A program made the translations under genes and the position numbers. Shown piece by piece: positions 57,584 to 64,000 of a stretch of DNA of 64,000 nt. How positions within the stretch are numbered: position 1 is the stretch's first letter; the number at the start of each line of letters is the position of its first letter. The notes beneath the pieces were generated by a model, which was given only the letters and a program-made list of their open reading frames with translations, made no database searches and was not told where the DNA came from. Source of the DNA: Apiotrichum sp. Y4204 (Eukaryota; Basidiomycota; Tremellomycetes; Trichosporonales; Trichosporonaceae). The DNA is taken from contig JAMYHL010000017.1 in NCBI GenBank assembly GCA_025531455.1, forward strand, positions 620,001 through 684,000, in the 5' to 3' direction.

Positions 57584-58412
57584 CTATGTACTCGCCGAGA
57601 TCGGGACCCAGTGTCCCTGGGGCACGACCGCCTCGAGATCCAGCACCGCTCCCATGGCAGTAATCAACGCCTTGACGAGCTTATCGCACTCTGCCTGTCC
57701 CCTGGCGCCTCGCACAAGAACATCTACGCCCGCGGGCGTGAACACGGTCTTCTCGAAGCCTGCGTCAGAAGGAATCACATCATTCCACTCACTGATAACG
57801 CACCACTCCACGCCCTCCTCCCCACCCCCTCCTCTCCCCCTCACCTCCCAGCGGGACGTGCACCAGCACAGCCACCCGTCGCCGCGCCACACAAACGCGC
57901 CCTGCGTACCCGGCACCAGCCGCTCGGTCCCGCGTACATGCGATTGAGAGGACGAGCTGGACACAGTACTGGTGTACGCGACGTCCGAGGCAAAGGTCGT
58001 GCACTCGTCGTTCTGGGGCGTATACGTGAACGTCACATCTGGGGTTAGTCGTGCCCACGGGCACGGGGGCGCGCACCTCGCTTGTTCTGTCGTCAGCCGC
58101 CAGCCGCCAGATGCCAGCCGTTCACCGAGCTGGATCCTAGCCCCCGAGAGTCCCCATCGCTCGGGCCGATAACGAGATGCAGTCCTGCGGGTTGCGCATC
58201 GCATTCCGTTTGCCCATCAGAATGCGCGGGTTCGCGGGCCGGAAGCCCAGCTCATGACTCACCCTCCACATGGGCAGCGTGCTCCATGCGATGTGCCATG
58301 TGCCCATCATCGCGGCGCGGTCGAGCGCGGGCAACGCGCCCGGCGGGAACAGCGTGTACTGCGTGTGCTGCAGCGGGTGTAGCGTGCCCTCGGGTGCCGT
58401 CGGTTCCGGCAT
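57584..58412 (-). CDS. Lipocalin-like small protein with a 10-nt micro-exon
   Basis: A conserved fungal family of unknown function with an N-terminal GTWHIAWSTLPMWR pattern and a beta-barrel-like C-terminal part. Exon 1 is 58263-58412 (MPEPTAPEGTLHPL). A 176-nt intron (58087-58262) follows, then a 10-nt exon 58077-58086 (AACAAGCGAG), a 38-nt intron (58039-58076) and exon 3 57584-58038. Together they make 615 nt, 204 residues. Only the micro-exon restores MWRNKRDVTFTYTP in frame; direct joining of exons 1 and 3 gives an immediate stop. Later parts are VRGTERLVPGTQGAFVWRGDGWL, then SRWEVRG and EKTVFTPAGVDVLVRG. The FVWRG-GWL-SRWE and K-(L)FTPAG-D(I)(Y/L) elements agree with the family as I know it. 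Ligand unknown. Confidence 0.78.
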
Positions 58413-59307
58413 GGCCAATACACTAGTAATTTGTGTTGGGGATGTTTGTGTTGTGTTGTATGTATGGCTGAAACGCACCACGAGTGCTGGGAATGCTGGG
58501 AATGTTCGAAATGTTGACGATTTACGCGCTTGACGCACCCTCGTCAGGCAAGTTCCGGGACGTTGGACATTGTGATTGTTTGGGAGCTTACATGACACTG
58601 ACATAATTGATCGGGATCACGCGGTGCCGCGCGCTTCAATGATCGCATGAGCTCATTGCGCGTTCGTACCTCGTACCTCGTCATGTTCTTCTTGTCCCCG
58701 ACTGCCCGCCATCACACTTTAGCGCGCGGCACGCCACTGAACTCTGAACTGGACCGAAGCGGTCACCCCACTATGCGGACCCGGGGGACAACCCATTGCT
58801 GCACATGTCTGTGTGTGCGTGCATAAATCCAAAGAGCATAAACGCAGAGTCTATCCGCGATATCCTAGCGAACACAGGCTGTACAGTACAGTGTTCTGCT
58901 TGTACAAAGTCTCGGAACGCGGTGCTTCTGTGTCACCTCCGATGCGGGAACTAGGAACACACGGCATGGCACCATGTGCAACCACGGACCCAACGCGACC
59001 TACGGTGTGTGACTTGGGCTAGAGAGCTCGGCTCGGTCCGATGGATAGTGACGAGAGAGACCGAAATGGCAGGCAGTGGCCGGCGGAAGCCTAGCAGCCT
59101 AGCAGCCTTGCAGCTTACAGCCCTCTCTCACGGCAGCTAGATCTGACGACCGAGATGGAACGTATGGAACCATGGAAGTATGGAAGCATGGAACCTGTGC
59201 CAAGCGTCCTGGAACAGATGCTGTCGTTCTTGGCACTTGGGACCGTGATATAAAGCGGGGCCCTCTGCGGGGAGTGGGTCCCCAGCGCCGCACAGATCGT
59301 AGATATC
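58413..59307. promoter_or_regulatory. Divergent promoter region with TATA box for the peptidase gene
   Basis: An 895-bp region. GATATAAA at 59247-59254 lies 54 bp before the ATG of the plus-strand peptidase gene, the same spacing as the TATA box of the secreted protein at 20768. No gene within. Confidence 0.5.
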
Positions 59308-61744
59308 ATGTTTGGCATTGCACTCGTAGGACTAGCCCTCATATCGCCCGCGGCGGCCACCGAGCCCTTCACGCCGAAGGACCTGCTCGCGGCCCCGCGG
59401 CCCGGCAACGCCATCCCCGCGCCGGGGGGCAAGCACGCCGTGTGGACCGTAAACATGTGGGACCCCGAGAAGGACAAGTGAGTGGCAGAGTGTCTGGACC
59501 GCTTTTCTGACGGCAGGACGGGAACGACAGTCTATGTTCTCGACACCGAGGCGAAGGACTCCAAGGCGGCGACGCGCAAGATGTTTGACGCGCCGGGCGG
59601 CGAGGTCTCCGAGCCGCTGTGGCTCGACGACAACACGGTCGCGTACCTGAACGGCAGTGCGCTGTGGTCGTTTGGCCTCGAAAAGGGCTCCCCTTCGCAC
59701 ATGTTTGATTTCCCAAACGGGACGGAACCCAGCGCGCTCAAGTACAACCACGAAGCCGGGTTGCTGGGCTTCTCGGCGGCGGTGTGGCTCGAGGACCAGG
59801 ACCTCGGCAAGACGGGCGAGCACGACGACGCGTGGAAGGACCGCGGATACTCTGGTGTCGTGTACAATGACCTGTTTGTGCGCCACTGGGACACCTGGCG
59901 CGTCCCGGGGCGCGTGTACACTATCGGCGCGACCAAGATTTCTGGCTCTGAGGGCAAGTTTTCAAACGACGGCTCATTCACAAACGTCCTCAAGGACACG
60001 GGACTCTACTCCCAGATGGACGCGATTGACGGGGACTGGTTTGACATGTCGTCAAAGTCGCTCGCCATTGCGCTCAAGTCGATGAACCTCAACGTCGCGA
60101 CGCACACCCGCATGGACGTCCACCTCGTCCCGCTTACCGGCGGCAAGCCCCAGCAGCTCACTCCGGGTGACCAGGGCGCGATCTCTGGCGTCGTCTTCTC
60201 CTCGGACGGGAACAAGGTCGCCTGGCTCCAGATGGCCGAGGACGGGTACGAGAGCGACAAGCGCGTCGTGATTGTGCACACGCTCAACAATGGCGCCAAG
60301 GGTGAATCCGAGTGCTGGACCGAAAACTGGGAGTTCTCCCCGATCCACATCACCTTTGCGCCCGACTGCGACGCCCTCTACCTCCTGAACGAGTACCACG
60401 GCCGCAAGCTCCCGTACTACCTCGCCAAGCCCGGCGCGACCCCCGTACCCTTCTTCTTCACCGGCTCGACCCAGGACTTCAACATCCTCCCCGGCGCGCA
60501 CAGGTACCTCATGACCGTCAACTCGCTTACCTTCCCGAACGAGGTGTACGTCCTCGACCTGGGCGACTGTTCCCCCGAGGACGTCGGCTCAGAGGACAAG
60601 CTCCCGAAGGACGCCGTTCACCAGCTCACCTCCCTCTCGCACGACTACGTCGCTGGCCGCCTCAACCCCGGCGAGGAGATGTGGTACAAGGGCGATGAGG
60701 GCCGCGACGTCATGCAGTGGGTCATCAAGCCCCGCGGATTCGACGAAGGCGACAAGGCAAAGTGGCCTCTCGGTAAGTCTATAAGCTTTTAATATCTCTA
60801 ATTCCAGCGTTCCTCATCCACGGCGGCCCGCAGAGCGCTTGGCTCGACCAGTGGTCCACCCGCTGGCACCCGGGCGTCTACGCGTCCATGGGCTACTTTG
60901 CCGTCGCGCCCAATCCCACCGGTTCGACCGGCTACGGCCAGGACTTTATCGACCGCATCACCCTCCACTGGGGCGACAGGCCGTTTGACGATCTCGTGGC
61001 TGGATACCATGCGGCGTTGGAGAAGTTCCCGCAGGTGAGTGATTGTGCCTGCTTTCTGGTGATCGTGACTGTTTTCTTTTCCCGCATGTTTTTTGGGTAA
61101 TTTTCTGGGATTTTTTTTCTTTTTGTTTTGATCTTGTTTCCCCTTCATTTCTTTCTTCCCTCCTGGCCACAACTAACCCGACCCCAGATCGACTGCGAGC
61201 GCACTGCCGGCCTCGGCGCGTCGTACGGCGGCTACATGACCAACTGGATCAACGGCCACAACGTCTTTGGCTTCAAGGCGCTCGTGCACCACGACGGCAT
61301 CATCGACCTGCCGGCAATGTACTACTCGACCGAGGAGGTGTGGTTCCCGCACCACGACTTTGGCGGATCCGTTATCTCCAACCGCGAGCAGTACGACAAG
61401 TGGAACCCGACAAACTACATTTCCGAGTGGAAGACGCCGACGCTTGTCATCCAGGGCGCCAAGGGTGAGTTAAAAAAGACAGAAAATAATGGAGGGCGGT
61501 GCTCACATTTTCCTCAGACTTCCGCCTCCCCGAGTCGCAGGGCATTGCGACGTTTACTGCGCTGCAGCTGCAGGGCGTGCCCTCGCGCTTCCTCTTCTTC
61601 CCGGACGAGAACCACTGGGTGCTCAAGGCGCACAACTCGCTCAAGTGGCACACCGAGGTGTTTGGCTGGCTCAAGGAGTGGGTCGGCGTCGGCGAGGAGA
61701 AGCCCTCGGCCGAGCACCCGAATGTTACGATCCCGCTCGAGTAG
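59308..61744 (+). CDS. Secreted dipeptidyl-peptidase, S9 family (DPP V-like)
   Basis: A serine exopeptidase of the prolyl-oligopeptidase clan that trims dipeptides from the N-terminus of peptides outside the cell. [17 protein letters not shown] is a signal peptide. The N-terminal part ([32 protein letters not shown]) is the start of a beta-propeller with repeats such as [22 protein letters not shown]. The alpha/beta-hydrolase domain begins [24 protein letters not shown]. The catalytic Ser lies in [13 protein letters not shown]. The Asp follows the last intron (DFRLPESQG), and the His is in DENHWVLK. Introns: about 59479-59515, about 60770-60808, one of about 150 nt near 61036-61188 with a T-rich tract, and about 61464-61518. 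About 720 residues, typical of DPP V. Asn-X-Thr sites suggest glycosylation. Confidence 0.92.
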
Positions 61745-61946
61745 TGAAGATGGAGAAGGTGGTGGTGATGGACAATGGAATGGAAATGAGATCTATAGGA
61801 AACGAGCTAAGAAGTTATGTATTTGAATGCAACTTATGGATTGACCGATTGCATCAGATACAGTGGGAGATATATTGAGTTTTCCTGTGGGTTTCTGCTG
61901 AGACTTGATGATGTTCCTCATTCCTACTCGTACATTGCCTGCACTT
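61745..61946. other. Convergent intergenic region
   Basis: 202 bp of 3' flanks between the peptidase and the GH15 gene. Confidence 0.5.
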
Positions 61947-64000
61947 CTAGCCCAGCGTACGGTCAAGGTTGAATGCGGCCGAGATGAGCGTGACGTGGCT
62001 GAACGCCTGCGGAGTGTTACCCAGACCTTCGCCGCCCGGCGAGATTTCCTCAGAGTACAGCGCAACATGGTTGCCGTACCCGAGGAACTCGATGAACATC
62101 GATACACTGGAGTGAGCTCTCCCCGACTTTTACTTTCACTCACGCGAGGTCGAGATATTTCTTGTTGTACACGCCCGCACGGGTCAGCGCCTCGACGCCC
62201 CACAGGGTGCACAGCGAGAAGGCGCCCTCCTCGCCGCCGACGCCGTCGTCCGAAATGTGCACGTTGTACCGGAAAATTGAAGAGTTGATGGTCAGTCCGC
62301 CCTTCTCGGGTCTGGTGTCAGATAGGCCGTAAGGGGCGTTACACGACTCACGTCTTGAGAATCTGATCGAGCGTGGATGTGAAGCGCGGGTCTGCGCCCG
62401 AGAGGAAGAACACGAGTGGCATGATTACTGCGGTCAACCAGTGCTGCTCTTCTCGACTTCACGACTCACAGACGGCCGAGTCGAGGTGGTGGTTGTCCTC
62501 GTACGACTGGCCGTAGAACCGGCCGACGGGGCTGGCATCAGCATTATACTTTCCTTGGGAAATCCACTCACTTCCACGCCTTGGCCTGGATGTCCTCGTA
62601 CAGTTGATCGCGGGTGCGCAGCCACGTCTCGCGGTTCGGGCACGGGAGGCAGCGCTTATCGGCGAGGCGCAGCCCACGGTCGAGCGCGACCCACAGCATG
62701 ACCTTGGAGTACGTGTAATTCTTCTTGGCACCGCGTACCTCCCAGATCGAGAGATCGGGCTCGTTCACCTGCGTGACGGCGTAGTCGACCACCTGCCGGA
62801 CGGCGACCCACGATTCCCATGACTGTGGTGAGAAAAGCTAAAAGAGGGCACTTACGAGGGGAGCGGAATACTTTTGCGAAAGATATATGCAGTCCATCAG
62901 TTCGCCGTAGATGTCCTGCCGTCAGTGTGGTCATCAACCAACCAGCTCACAAGCTGCAGGTGGTCCGCGGCGCCGTTACCGATGCGGACCGGACGCGAGC
63001 CCTTGTGACCGTCGAGGTGCTCGAGTTCCATCTCGGGAATGTCCTGCCGTCAGCCCCACTCGCGGGAATGTGTATCTCACCTTTCCACCATGGATGGTGT
63101 ACATGCTGCTGATTAGCGTTCACAACCCCAACTGGCAACTCACATCTGTAGCGATCCGTCCGAGTTACGGTCCTTGAGTCTTTCGAGGATAAACTCAACG
63201 TACGCCTTGGCCTCGTCCGTGAACCCGAGGCGGATGAGCGCGTACAGCGTAAACGACGAATCGCGGACCCAGGTAAACCGGTAGTCCCTGCGGTGTAAGG
63301 CCCTACTCTAAGCATTCCCCCTTACCAATTCCGAGTTCCGCCAATATACTCTGGGAGGGAGAACGTCGGGGCCGCGACGATGGCGCCGGTGGGCTCGTAC
63401 ACCAGCATCTTGAGGACGAGAGCCGAGCGCTGGATCGCCTCGCGCCACCGTCCGCGGTACTTGCACCTTGCTATCCAGTTGTGCCAGTACAGGTCCGTTT
63501 CGTAGATGAGCTGCTCGAGGAATGTCTGTTGTCAGCCCAGCCGTTGATATTCGCACTTACCGCATTCATGAGCGGCTCGTTGGGCTGGAGGACGAGCTGC
63601 GCGGCGGTGCGCATGCGCTCGGCGGCCTCGGGGTCCTGCGGTTTACGCAGGTGCTCGCGGACGCGTGTCGCGTCGAGGGCGACAGCCTTGGCCGCGTCGT
63701 CCTCGGTATGCGTCTGCCGGAAGATAAAGTACGCGACCTGGCCCTCCTCGAGGGTAAACTCTGCGACGGCGGCGGGACCCAGGAGCCCGCGGTGCTTGAG
63801 GTGCTCGATGCGGGTGTTGATTGTCGGAGGGGTCACGTCATCCGCCGAGTTTGTTGCCCAGCGCAGGTCGAGCTCGAGATCCTTGGACTTGAAGCGCACC
63901 TTCTGGGCGTCGAGGTCTGGCGACGAGATGTCGGGCACGAGCTGTTGTCAGTGCGGTAATTGAGTGGGGCGCCAGACGCCAGTCTCGAGGACGCCCACAG
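61947..64000 (-). CDS. Glycoside hydrolase family 15 protein (glucoamylase/trehalase-like), 5' end missing
   Basis: An (alpha/alpha)6-barrel inverting hydrolase; family members act on glucans, trehalose or related alpha-glucosides. The stop is at 61947 and the gene runs out of the window at 64000. Numerous short introns (for example about 63526-63562, about 63289-63326 and 62529-62572) separate exons that read [73 protein letters not shown] (GH15 signature), [16 protein letters not shown] and [31 protein letters not shown]. The Glu in the IWEVRG motif is the usual general acid. [17 protein letters not shown] supplies the second catalytic Glu (general base). The end is [18 protein letters not shown]. 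No signal peptide can be judged because the start is outside. The bacterial-type WEVRG architecture without a starch-binding domain suggests the trehalase-like GH15 group. Confidence 0.88.

Overview
The window is nuclear DNA of a GC-rich basidiomycete yeast, most likely a tremellomycete of the Trichosporonales type (inferred from protein character, not from a search). Genes are densely packed on both strands and split by many introns. Introns are often only 34-45 nt long, with GTGAGT/GTAAGT-like donors and CTRAC branch points just before CAG/TAG acceptors.

Left part (1-20 kb). The window opens inside HSP104. It then carries a RAD2/XPG nuclease, an intron-containing tRNA-Arg(UCG), a HAM1/ITPA pyrophosphatase, a Pro/Ala/Ser-rich protein of unknown function, and a GCN5 acetyltransferase with a long acidic N-terminus. 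Next come a siderophore-type MFS transporter and an AIF/AMID-like flavoprotein. Both of these have an ATCWGATAA iron-GATA palindrome and a shared 13-mer upstream, which suggests a small iron regulon.

Middle (20-45 kb). A divergent pair of related but unrecognised genes sits at 19.7-21.4 kb; one encodes a secreted, Cys-rich protein. A 3.4-kb gene-poor stretch leads to a large Zn2Cys6 transcription factor. Then follow a steroid 5-alpha-reductase-family enzyme, a short cupin-like protein divergent from AAR2 (U5 snRNP maturation), SDHC (complex II), a DDR48-like repeat protein, a histidine phosphatase with an unusual C-terminal extension, CCZ1 (Rab7 GEF subunit) and a PXMP4-like peroxisomal membrane protein.

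Right part (45-64 kb). A giant non-LTR retrotransposon of more than 11 kb lies directly upstream of a tRNA-Arg(ACG) gene and in the same orientation. One uninterrupted 3,814-codon frame runs through it. I read this as a 2.5-kb open leader, an ORF1 that is probably spliced, and an ORF2 of about 2,051 residues with EEP endonuclease, reverse transcriptase, RNase H and CCHC domains. The ORF2 start codon overlaps the ORF1 stop. The element's position suggests tRNA-gene-targeted integration. Beyond it are a (GAT)58 microsatellite, a small lipocalin-like gene with a 10-nt micro-exon, a secreted dipeptidyl-peptidase (S9) and a GH15 glycoside hydrolase cut by the window end.

Most host genes are ordinary housekeeping functions. 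The accessory signals are the retroelement with its tRNA target, the iron-GATA pair and the novel paralogous gene pair.
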